From the NCBI GenBank assembly GCA_024698345.1, contig JAILRH010000069.1, positions 1 through 37,134 on the forward strand: 37,134 bases of DNA, in the 5' to 3' direction. The DNA comes from Lachnospiraceae bacterium. GTDB taxonomy: Bacteria; Bacillota; Clostridia; Lachnospirales; Lachnospiraceae. Below, piece by piece: positions 1-7,155 of the stretch. Position 1 is the first letter of the stretch; each line of letters starts with the position of its first letter. The notes under the pieces were generated by a model. The model saw only the letters and a program-made list of their open reading frames with translations, was not told where the DNA came from and ran no database searches. Both the position numbers and the translations under genes were made by a program.

Positions 1-136
1 TCCCTTTTGGCATTTTCTTCTTGTGGGATGCCGGCCCTAACTTTTTTGAACAAAATCACTTACATCCCTCTTGGCATTTTCTTCTTGTGGGATGCCGGCC
101 CTAACTTTTTTGAACAAAACTCTTTACATCCCTCTT
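1..136. repeat. 64-bp direct repeat, two full copies
   Basis: Copies at 1-64 and 65-128 are nearly identical, and a third begins at 129 and breaks off after about 8 bases. Each contains a GC-rich core (gggatgccggccctaac) in otherwise A+T-rich DNA. No ORF of recognisable character crosses it. The left end may be cut by the window edge, so more copies may lie outside. Function unknown. Confidence 0.85.
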
Positions 137-228
137 GAAAAAAATATGCTTCGGGTTGTAGCCCCTTTAATTTTGTTTCATTTTTCCTTATATCTTTTTT
201 GGAAAATTATGACGATATTTCAAAGGAG

Positions 229-253
229 AAAAAGGGCTGTCTTGCGACAGCCC
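229..253 (-). terminator. Intrinsic terminator after the small membrane-protein pair
   Basis: On the minus strand an 8-bp perfect stem GGGCTGTC/GACAGCCC with a GCAA tetraloop is followed directly by a T run. It lies about 145 bp downstream of the stop at 398 and would end the 398-1175 transcript. Confidence 0.8.
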
Positions 254-372
254 CCTATAATACCTATAATACCTAAAATACTTTCAACATCTGCAATATC
301 TTCAACACTTTCAATATTTCTAATATCTTCAATACCTACGATACTTTCAGTATTCCCTTTTTTTCAATATCT
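254..372. repeat. Degenerate short tandem array
   Basis: The stretch is made of imperfect units of about 12-18 bp built on aatatcttcaacactttc. It sits between the stop codon at 398 and the terminator at 229-253, so it would be transcribed as 3' UTR. It belongs to a series of intergenic tandem arrays found across this window. Confidence 0.6.
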
Positions 373-397
373 AATAATATTATTTCTTCTCTAGACT

Positions 398-709
398 CTA
401 TACTCTCTTCATTGCATTTTTGACTGTATCAAGCGGATCCTTAACTAGCACAATAATCATCCATACAACCAAAGCCAATGCTATAACTGACAATCCAAGA
501 TAAGTATCGTTCAACATGTCTGCTGCCGGTGGTGTAAAATACACTTCTCTGAGTTCTGCGTACTCATAAATAGCATCCACAAACCACATAATAGATGCGC
601 CCCAGAACATATAGCATAATGCTGATATTTTTAAAGTTCTTGCTTTTTTGCTGCTGTACCATATAAATGTTGAAACTACAGCGGCAATAACTGTCAATAA
701 TAATGTCAT
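398..709 (-). CDS. Small membrane protein, unknown function
   Basis: This 103-aa protein is not recognised. It has an N-terminal hydrophobic segment (residues 1-17, ending in SSKKART), a second at about 27-44 (ALCYMFWGASIMWFVDAIY) and a third near 70-90 (LGLSVIALALVVWMIIVLV). The C-terminus is basic, giving three likely membrane spans. It follows the 135-aa gene at 768-1175 after 58 bp, and the pair share one promoter and one terminator, so they probably work together in the membrane. The start has an AGGAG-type ribosome site in the gap. No enzymatic motif is visible. Confidence 0.7.
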   Translation of the reverse strand: MTLLLTVIAAVVSTFIWYSSKKARTLKISALCYMFWGASIMWFVDAIYEYAELREVYFTPPAADMLNDTYLGLSVIALALVVWMIIVLVKDPLDTVKNAMKRV

Positions 710-723
710 ATTTAACCTCTCCT

Positions 724-785
724 AACTTGCCTACTCTTCAACAGGTGTATTTTCACAAACAACTTACCTACTCTTCAACAGGTGT
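724..785. repeat. 25-bp duplication carrying the stop codon of the upstream gene
   Basis: Copies at 724-748 and 761-785 (period 37) differ by one base. The second contains the last codons (TPVEE) and stop of the 768-1175 gene. The first is an out-of-frame copy in the intergenic gap. It looks like a tandem duplication of a gene 3' end. Confidence 0.8.
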
Positions 786-1175
786 TTCTTCTTCTACTTT
801 CTTTGAGATTCCGGATGTGGCAAATACCATAACGCCCCACACTGCAGTAACAAGAGCTGCCATTGTTACTCCAACTGTAGACATCTCGTGAAGCATAGCT
901 GCTGTCTCTTCGGTATCGTTAGCTGCTGTGAGGAATGGGAAGAATGGCTGAATCTCTCCATGCCATAAATGCTCAAATGCAAGAAGTCCCGAACCTCCCC
1001 ATAGTAAATAATTGAGTTTCTTAAGTTTGCTTGAAAATCTTTCTGCTTTTAACTCTGTATGTTTCTCTGCGTTCTCAGTTGCCTGACCATATTTCTTTGC
1101 TTCGTTTTTTTCAATTATCTTAGTTGCAATAGTTGTAACTACTGCTTCTGTACCGGGTACAATAAAACATGCCAT
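768..1175 (-). CDS. Small membrane protein, unknown function
   Basis: The 135-aa product is not assigned to a named family here. The N-terminal third is charged and probably cytoplasmic (residues 17-55, rich in K and E). A hydrophobic segment follows at about 55-68 (LNYLLWGGSGLLAFEHLW), then a conserved-looking HGEIQPFFPFLTA stretch and a second span near 100-120. The tail is acidic. It is the first gene of a two-gene unit with 398-709 and has a good promoter at 1233-1261 with a palindromic operator. The HLWHGEI and MLHEM histidines could bind a metal or a cofactor, but this is speculation. Confidence 0.7.
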   Translation of the reverse strand: MACFIVPGTEAVVTTIATKIIEKNEAKKYGQATENAEKHTELKAERFSSKLKKLNYLLWGGSGLLAFEHLWHGEIQPFFPFLTAANDTEETAAMLHEMSTVGVTMAALVTAVWGVMVFATSGISKKVEEETPVEE

Positions 1176-1232
1176 AATATAATTCCTCCTATAGATATTA
1201 CATGTAGTTTTTTCAGTTTTTTCAGTACATCA

Positions 1233-1273
1233 ATCATACCACACGACATATTAATTGTCTATCAGTCTGATAG
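1233..1273 (-). promoter_or_regulatory. Sigma-A-type promoter with palindromic operator
   Basis: The minus strand shows TAGACA (1256-1261), a 17-bp spacer and TATGAT (1233-1238). A perfect 7-bp inverted repeat CTATCAG-A-CTGATAG at 1259-1273 overlaps the -35 box, which suggests a repressor site. It drives the 768/398 gene pair. Confidence 0.65.
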
Positions 1274-1355
1274 GTTTGTTACACTAATCAAGCGATTCAT
1301 TCTCTTATTTGAAATTCATTTTCAATTGATGTAATTCTATAAATTCATAATAAGA

Positions 1356-1540
1356 ATTACTATCAATCTCTCATACAGTTTTCAATTAATATCACACCAT
1401 CAATCTCTCATACAGTTTTCAATTAATATCACACTATCAATCTCTCATACAGTTTTCAATTAATATCACACTATCAATCGCTGATATATATTTCAATTAA
1501 TACAATTCCACCAATCACTCGTACAACTTCTAATTTAACC
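1356..1540. repeat. 37-bp tandem repeat array
   Basis: About three close copies and one or two decayed copies of a 37-bp unit (core ctcatacagttttcaatt) fill most of the 370-bp gap between the CoA-transferase stop and the next promoter. Decay increases toward the stop codon at 1544. No gene is visible in this gap. Confidence 0.85.
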
Positions 1541-1543
1541 ATT

Positions 1544-3073
1544 CTATATCTCTATCAACTCATCAACTTCAACATCAAATGGCAGTCTGCTGAAGATATC
1601 TCTCTCAACATCAATGCCCGGATATACTTCTACAAGTTTCAAACCGTTGTCGACAAGTTCAAATACGCAACGCTCTGTCACATAGATTACACGCTGTCCG
1701 TTTTCTTTTGCACGCTTTGCCGAAAAGCTGATACTCTTTACTTCATCAACAAACTTAGGAATGTGTCCTTCGTTTTTGATGAGGATGCTTCCATCGTTGT
1801 CCTCAACATTCAATCCCTTTGTGTTAAATGTGAGGCAGAACACTACTGTGGATGTCTTTGCGGTGATATTGGCAAAGCCGCCGATTCCGGCAAATGCTCC
1901 CGGCCCTCTATGGGCATTGACGTTTCCGTGACGATCAACTTCGATACCTCCCATGAAGCAGATATCCAGTCCTCCATTGTTATAGAGGTCAAACTGATTT
2001 GCCATATTGTAGATTGAATCAGCGCCGATAACTGCACCAAATACTTTTCCTGATGCCGGGAATCCTCCGACACCGCCTGCCTCAACCGTCAATGTAATCT
2101 TATCGAGCATTCCGTTTTCTCTGGCATACTTAGAAACTGTCTCCGGAATTCCAACACCGATATTAACAATGTCGCCTTCAGTAAGTTCCATTGCGGCACG
2201 CTTGCCTATTATCTCAGCACTTGTGTTTACAACATTTTTTGTCTTTGTACGTTTCTCGAGCATCTCGCTCCAATCCTGCCACTGTGAATATGGAATCTCA
2301 AAACTTCCTGTCAGTGACTCGTATGCTGCATGTCTTGGCTCAGGCTTAATCTCAACAATGGCATCCACAAGACATCCCGGAATGATAGTGTTGTGTGGTC
2401 TTGAAGGCTTAACAACAAGTCTGTCCACCTGCACTATAACCTTTCCGCCATTTGCCTTTACGGCCTGACAGATGGATAACGCATCCCCTGCAGTGTACAT
2501 ATCTTCAAAAGAAATATTTCCTTTTTTGTCTGCTGCAGTTCCCTTGATAATGGCAACATTCATCTTTGGCAACTTGTAGAAGAGGAAATCCTCTCCGTCT
2601 ATCTCAACTTTTTCAACAAGAGATGTATCATTTGAAATATTATTGATTCCGGGGCCCTCTTTTCTTGGATCGCAAAAAATATCCAATCCTACTTTAGAGA
2701 GCGCTCCCGGTATACCTCCCGCCTGAGCTCTTATGGCATGGGAAATACATCCAAGAGGAAGATTATATGCTTCAAATTTATCTTCCAACACAAGTTTCTT
2801 TGTACTGTACATAGCACCAAAATGTCCGCATATAATTCTGTCAACGGCACCTTCTCTTATATATCCCTCCGCGGCTCTGTCCTCATCCCATGCGCCAAAA
2901 CCCGCGCTTGAAATCATAGTCAGTTTCTTTGGAGAACCTGTTCTTTTATATCTCTCATATAACGCCTCATGAAGTTCTATGGGATTGTCGATTCCGAGAA
3001 ACGAATTGAGTGCAATAACATCTCCATCATTTATCAATTCAATCGCGTCTTCTTTTGTCATTATTTTAAACAT
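1544..3073 (-). CDS. Acyl-CoA:acetate/3-ketoacid CoA-transferase, single chain
   Basis: The 509-aa enzyme belongs to the class I CoA-transferases in which both halves are fused in one polypeptide, as in propionate/acetate CoA-transferase and YdiF. Such enzymes move CoA between a short-chain acyl-CoA and a free acid such as acetate. The N-terminal half ends near residue 265. The second half begins near 285 and carries the catalytic glutamate in VEAGGVGG (Glu331), followed by glycine-rich loops (GAFAGIGGFANIT). Length is normal for the family. It is apparently monocistronic, with a 37-bp repeat array after its stop. The acid substrate cannot be told from sequence; butyrate or propionate fermentation is the likely setting in a gut Clostridium relative. 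Confidence 0.88.
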   Translation of the reverse strand: MFKIMTKEDAIELINDGDVIALNSFLGIDNPIELHEALYERYKRTGSPKKLTMISSAGFGAWDEDRAAEGYIREGAVDRIICGHFGAMYSTKKLVLEDKFEAYNLPLGCISHAIRAQAGGIPGALSKVGLDIFCDPRKEGPGINNISNDTSLVEKVEIDGEDFLFYKLPKMNVAIIKGTAADKKGNISFEDMYTAGDALSICQAVKANGGKVIVQVDRLVVKPSRPHNTIIPGCLVDAIVEIKPEPRHAAYESLTGSFEIPYSQWQDWSEMLEKRTKTKNVVNTSAEIIGKRAAMELTEGDIVNIGVGIPETVSKYARENGMLDKITLTVEAGGVGGFPASGKVFGAVIGADSIYNMANQFDLYNNGGLDICFMGGIEVDRHGNVNAHRGPGAFAGIGGFANITAKTSTVVFCLTFNTKGLNVEDNDGSILIKNEGHIPKFVDEVKSISFSAKRAKENGQRVIYVTERCVFELVDNGLKLVEVYPGIDVERDIFSRLPFDVEVDELIEI

Positions 3074-3192
3074 ACATTATCCTCTCACCTCATCATCATT
3101 ACTTCTCATTATAAAAAAGTGACAACTTCTTTGACACTATTTTTATGCCCCCATTTTCGTCCGTCATTTGTAATTATCCAAACAGTTAGTCA

Positions 3193-4689
3193 CTATTTCT
3201 TTAATTCATATATCTCCCAAACGCCATCTTTTTTTGCAAAAACACGACCACAGGCATATTCAACTTCCTCGTACTCACTGTCAAGATATGTTTTATCAGT
3301 TCTGACATCATACACAGCATATGCTTCTGCTTCTTTATCCTTAGCGGCCACTACTCCCTCTGTAAGAACATTTGGAGTTTCATTTGCAAATACAACGTAA
3401 CCACCGTCTTTTACCAGTATCAATAATTTGCAGCTGTCGTCTGTAGAACTGTCTTGTTCATTCATTTTAAATACAAGATTACCAGCATCCACACTTTCAA
3501 GTTTATCTGCAATCAAACCATCTTTTCCATAAACAGCATAAGTCGAATCCTCATCATCGCGGCCATACCAGACACCATCACTGTAAGTAAATGTTGCACC
3601 TTCAACAAACGGTGCTATCTCCTTTCCATCAAGGGTTGCCAATCCTGTCTTGCCGTCTTTGTTTTTTGCGTAAACCATATCATCTTCAATCCAATATACA
3701 GTATTGTACAATGTATCACAGACTCTCTCTCCCTTTAAATTGATTATTTCAGTTTCAACATTTCCGTTATCACTGAAATATCTCAACACATATGAGTTGT
3801 CGCCTTCGATTACAGACATGTTATCATTTCCACTATACTGTTTTGCTCCGGTTTCATCATATAACTCATATCCTGAATCACCATGGTTAATGATAACATT
3901 CTCGCCAATATCCAGACTGTATCTTGATTTGTTCTGAACTAATACTTTTCCTGAGGCATCAACAACGTAACTCATATTTTCATCTGAATATAAAATCAAT
4001 CCGCCTTTTGCCTCAACATCACAACCTGCGTATGTGAGTTTCAAGTCGCCAACAAACTGTTTTTCTTTAATATCATATATTTTAGAATAACCTTTGTATA
4101 ATGTATCATCATCCTTTGGTTTGAGTGAAAAATAACCCGTGTATGAATAAACATACGCTTCATCTTCATTCTTTGCCTCTCCGGTAGTGTAAATTACATT
4201 GTAGAATCGTTCATTTAATGGTTCTATACTGGCACATTCACATGGAATAAGTTCATTTCCATCCCTGTCAACCAAGCCCCAGTAATTAACATCCTCTGTT
4301 GAATCTTTCGCAACTTTATATGAGTTGTCGTCTACTTCCATACAGGCAATATATGTTCCCTTTTCATTTCCATCTTTGTCAATAAATGTTCTCTGGGTTC
4401 CACTCTGTATAGACGCACCGGCAAACTGTGGTGCATTAATCTCATATTTTTTCTTGGATGTATCTAATTCACCCATATAAACAACATTTTTTCCTGATTT
4501 TTTCTTCTTTGAAACTTCATCAGAATCAGCGTCTTTATCCTCCGCCTTTCCCTCATCAGAATTTTTATCCTTTGATTGCTGATTTACTTCGGTAGATTTC
4601 CCATCTTTTTTAGAAATCATCGTGTTCTCACATCCTCCAATCAAAGTTACTGCCATACATAATGCTAATGCAAAACCTGCTTTTCTCAT
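3193..4689 (-). CDS. WG-repeat lipoprotein
   Basis: The 498-aa product starts with a lipoprotein signal peptide: a basic MRK, a hydrophobic core and lipobox LIGGC with Cys20 as the lipidation site. A highly charged Ser/Lys/Asp/Glu linker follows (residues 25-70). The rest looks like WG-type repeats, for example YWGLVDRDGNELIP, GKTGLATLDGKEIAP and a weak repeat ending in DGVWEIYELKK. Such repeats usually form beta-propeller-like surface domains of unclear role. It should sit on the outer face of the membrane. It has its own promoter (4817-4845) and a structured leader element (4742-4792). Function unknown beyond a surface-exposed binding or structural role. Confidence 0.8.
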   Translation of the reverse strand: MRKAGFALALCMAVTLIGGCENTMISKKDGKSTEVNQQSKDKNSDEGKAEDKDADSDEVSKKKKSGKNVVYMGELDTSKKKYEINAPQFAGASIQSGTQRTFIDKDGNEKGTYIACMEVDDNSYKVAKDSTEDVNYWGLVDRDGNELIPCECASIEPLNERFYNVIYTTGEAKNEDEAYVYSYTGYFSLKPKDDDTLYKGYSKIYDIKEKQFVGDLKLTYAGCDVEAKGGLILYSDENMSYVVDASGKVLVQNKSRYSLDIGENVIINHGDSGYELYDETGAKQYSGNDNMSVIEGDNSYVLRYFSDNGNVETEIINLKGERVCDTLYNTVYWIEDDMVYAKNKDGKTGLATLDGKEIAPFVEGATFTYSDGVWYGRDDEDSTYAVYGKDGLIADKLESVDAGNLVFKMNEQDSSTDDSCKLLILVKDGGYVVFANETPNVLTEGVVAAKDKEAEAYAVYDVRTDKTYLDSEYEEVEYACGRVFAKKDGVWEIYELKK

Positions 4690-4741
4690 GTTAATCTTCT
4701 CCCTATATTTTTTATATTAACTTTATTCTTTACGCCTATTA

Positions 4742-4792
4742 ATTCAAGCGCGCCCCACCTTCCCCCTGTTTAGAGAAAGGGCCTCCTCTTCT
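4742..4792 (-). promoter_or_regulatory. Structured leader element, similar to the one at 34442-34493
   Basis: In the 5' UTR of the lipoprotein gene, a GC-rich hairpin (CCC...GGGG arms) with loop TAAACA is followed by GGGGCG and CTTGAAT. The ssuB/substrate-binding-protein gap at 34442-34493 has the same blocks at identical spacing (attcaag to tgtttaga is 25 nt in both). Arm sequences differ but still pair. Function unknown. Confidence 0.45.
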
Positions 4793-4816
4793 TTGCTATA
4801 AAAACGCACAATCAAA

Positions 4817-4845
4817 AGTATAAAATAAACAAAGGAAAAGTTCAA
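4817..4845 (-). promoter_or_regulatory. Promoter of the WG-repeat lipoprotein gene
   Basis: TTGAAC (4840-4845), a 17-bp spacer and TATACT (4817-4822) on the minus strand. Transcription would start near 4808 and run through the leader element at 4742-4792. Confidence 0.6.
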
Positions 4846-4861
4846 TCAAAATCCGGTTCCT

Positions 4862-5250
4862 TTATTTAAGGAATACTGCCGGCGAATACAGGTATCCCTG
4901 ATAATTATCACAGCCGATCTCATGTAACATGCTGCGCTTTTCTTCTGAGTCTACATACTCTGCAAGAACAGTCATGTCAAGTGACTTTGCAAACTGGACA
5001 ATAGACAAGATAATATCTCTCGAATTCTTATGTTTAACCAATCCGTTCACCAGTGAGCCGTCTAACCTCCACCGCAAAAAGATGCAATAAAATCCTGATA
5101 CCAGTGTGCCGGAAATGATTTAAAAATCAAGGCAAACGCACCAATAATAACAACCGGCGTAATGTGAATAAGCGCGTCACGCACGGCACGGACAATTATA
5201 AGTTCTTCTACTCTTTGAATAAAAAAATCTAACTGCTTTTTCTTTTCCAT
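4862..5250 (-). pseudogene. Remnant of a PTS-EIIC/EAL-domain fusion gene
   Basis: Two out-of-frame pieces meet here. The 5' piece (5250 to 5062) encodes about 62 residues resembling the N-terminus of a PTS EIIC permease (MEKKKQLDFFIQRVEELI, then a first membrane span). The 3' piece (5077 to 4862) encodes the end of an EAL c-di-GMP phosphodiesterase: LDGSLV, then VLAEYVDSEEKRSMLHEIGC and QGYLYSP. Proteins joining an EIIC-like membrane domain to EAL occur in Clostridia. An intact gene would be several hundred codons longer, so a large internal deletion plus frame change is inferred. The second piece has only a TTG at its head and no ribosome site, so it is not a functional gene. Confidence 0.7.
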
Positions 5251-5348
5251 ACCAAACCAGTCTCCGTTCCTATATAGTTCGTCGTTTTTTGATTTTTATT
5301 TTTGTTTTTTATTTTTATTATATTATTTTCATTCTAATTGAGTATTGC

Positions 5349-6902
5349 TTATTTTTTCTTTTCACTTAGATGTGTAATTACTTTTTGATACAAATCCGTC
5401 GTATTCACATCACTCTTTGTTATCAGATGAATAAACTCATCCAACTGCTCGTGTTTATATTTTTTCTTGTCGGAAATAGATACAAGTACTACCTTCAACC
5501 TGGCATTTGTTATCTCATTTTCCACAACATCTATAACCAGCCAATTTTTCAATGGCTTATTCATCGTGTATTGTGAATCAACGAATCCCCCGTAAACAAT
5601 ATCTTCAATTTCCTTCACCGACCAGTCATTATCCTTAAGTATCCTGCCAAATGTTTTTGTGTTTGAACCGTCATACATTTTTTGAATAAGCTGATCTTTA
5701 ATATCAGATATAACCTTTAGGTCGGAAAATCCCTTTCCCACTACTCTTGAGATTCCCGCCTCGACGTAATAGGGAAGGCAACTTTGAATATCATCATTCT
5801 CCCTGTACGGAAAAATCTTTATTCCCTTTCTTCTTCCGATTGTGTTGTAGAAACCAACAACCATCTGCTCACACGGAAATTCGTCATCAATAAATTCTCT
5901 CTTCTTTACATCAATGTTCAAAGGTGTATAAAGCAGATATGCATGGGAAGATTTTGATTCTTGGCCTGTTGATTCTCGATTGATTCTGCCGATTTCTCTG
6001 TAATACTGATTCAAAGATTCAGGAATCATATAATGAATAACAACATTTATTCCCTGCACGTCAATTCCGGTTCCAAACACATTCTTAGTAAATATCAGAT
6101 TCACATCACCATTATGGTATTTTTCAACCAGTTCTTTATGCTTATTTGCATCCACATCCTCATCCCAGTATGCTGCTTTGTATCCCCGCTCAAGAGCTTT
6201 CTCAAAGAGAGACTTTATGACGGTCTTTTTTTCTTCCCTGTACACGTACACAAGCATCTTTTCTTCCTTGTGCTTATCCACAATATTCCAAAATCTTTCT
6301 TCCTTTTCATACTCTCTTTCGAGTCTTTCAATATGCAACTCTATATCGTCACGAAGAGGAAGTTCTTCTCTGACTATACCGGTCTTATCAATCCTGAACA
6401 TTTCACGTATATCTTCTATTTCCTTTGGATTAAGCGACTGAGTAAGTGCCATAACAGTGCACTGTTCTTCGTCTTCAAATACACCGTTCAAAAAGTCCGG
6501 AATTCTCTGATAGAAAGGTTTGAAGGACATGCCCCACTGACTGATGCACTGTGCTTCATCTACAATCAGCAGAGAGAACTCATCTCTTCTCCTTCTGATG
6601 CAGTACTCAAACAATCCATCTGTTGCCATCACACATGGATTCACCAGAATAAACTGCGGGTTAATTGTGTAGTTTGCAAAATCCTTTAGGAGAGAATTGC
6701 GGGTGGTCTGCTCTACTCCATTGTGTAGACTCATAACTTCAATACCACACCTTCTCAATGTATCCTCCATTTCCACCAGAACCACTTCAAAAGGGGAAAC
6801 TAAAATAATGAACCCATCATAATCTGCTGCGGCTTTAATGAATATATCTTCTTTGTTTGTTTTATCATTCATTATATGCATCACATTTTCCCGCATGTTC
6901 AT
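5349..6902 (-). CDS. RecQ-like superfamily 2 helicase lacking Walker A
   Basis: The 517-aa protein has most RecQ-type helicase motifs: LVSP (motif Ia), DEAQCISQWG (motif II; DEAQ, not DEAH), MALTQS in place of the usual motif III, GTGID (motif V), and YYREIGRINRES (motif VI with arginine finger). The expected motif I (GxGKS/T) is absent. The protein begins about where that motif should be, with NDKTNKEDIFIKAAADYDG. The chosen start (6902) has GGAGG 7 nt upstream; an upstream ATG at 6929 lacks one. No upstream frame supplies a P-loop. The C-terminal 170 residues are unassigned. It may be an N-terminally truncated helicase or an ATP-independent derivative. No neighbour suggests a defence system. 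Confidence 0.65.
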   Translation of the reverse strand: MNMRENVMHIMNDKTNKEDIFIKAAADYDGFIILVSPFEVVLVEMEDTLRRCGIEVMSLHNGVEQTTRNSLLKDFANYTINPQFILVNPCVMATDGLFEYCIRRRRDEFSLLIVDEAQCISQWGMSFKPFYQRIPDFLNGVFEDEEQCTVMALTQSLNPKEIEDIREMFRIDKTGIVREELPLRDDIELHIERLEREYEKEERFWNIVDKHKEEKMLVYVYREEKKTVIKSLFEKALERGYKAAYWDEDVDANKHKELVEKYHNGDVNLIFTKNVFGTGIDVQGINVVIHYMIPESLNQYYREIGRINRESTGQESKSSHAYLLYTPLNIDVKKREFIDDEFPCEQMVVGFYNTIGRRKGIKIFPYRENDDIQSCLPYYVEAGISRVVGKGFSDLKVISDIKDQLIQKMYDGSNTKTFGRILKDNDWSVKEIEDIVYGGFVDSQYTMNKPLKNWLVIDVVENEITNARLKVVLVSISDKKKYKHEQLDEFIHLITKSDVNTTDLYQKVITHLSEKKK

Positions 6903-7058
6903 TATTGTTCCTCCGACATTTTCCGTCATCTGTTTTGCTATGATTTTGCTGTATATTTTGATTTGAATTTCCCGTTCCTTATATATTGAATCACCTTATA
7001 TTATTATATCATTCTGCCCCTAAAGTGTCTATGAAACCAAGCATAGAAGAAAGATGCT

Positions 7059-7119
7059 CAAAAAGGGCTGCTGCACTAAATGATAAGTTATCATTATCAT
7101 AATTTAGCGCAGTAGCCCT
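7059..7119 (-). terminator. Long-hairpin terminator after the metallopeptidase gene
   Basis: On the minus strand a long stem (AGGGCT.CTGC.CTAAAT with its complement ATTTAGTGCAGCAGCCCT) encloses a small inner hairpin. It ends in five T residues, 37 bp after the stop at 7156. Confidence 0.8.
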
Positions 7120-7155
7120 AATAATTTAAATTATGTGCATCACTTTATTCGTTTA

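Noticed and set aside
1059-1334. Plus-strand ORFs opposite the small membrane-protein genes
   Set aside because: They overlap better-supported minus-strand genes and the promoter, and lack ribosome sites.
5062-5250. Independent 62-aa membrane protein
   Set aside because: It reads as the N-terminus of an EIIC protein cut by a frame break, next to the EAL remnant.
6033-6689. 218-aa plus-strand ORF
   Set aside because: It lies fully antisense inside the helicase gene and has no protein-like features.
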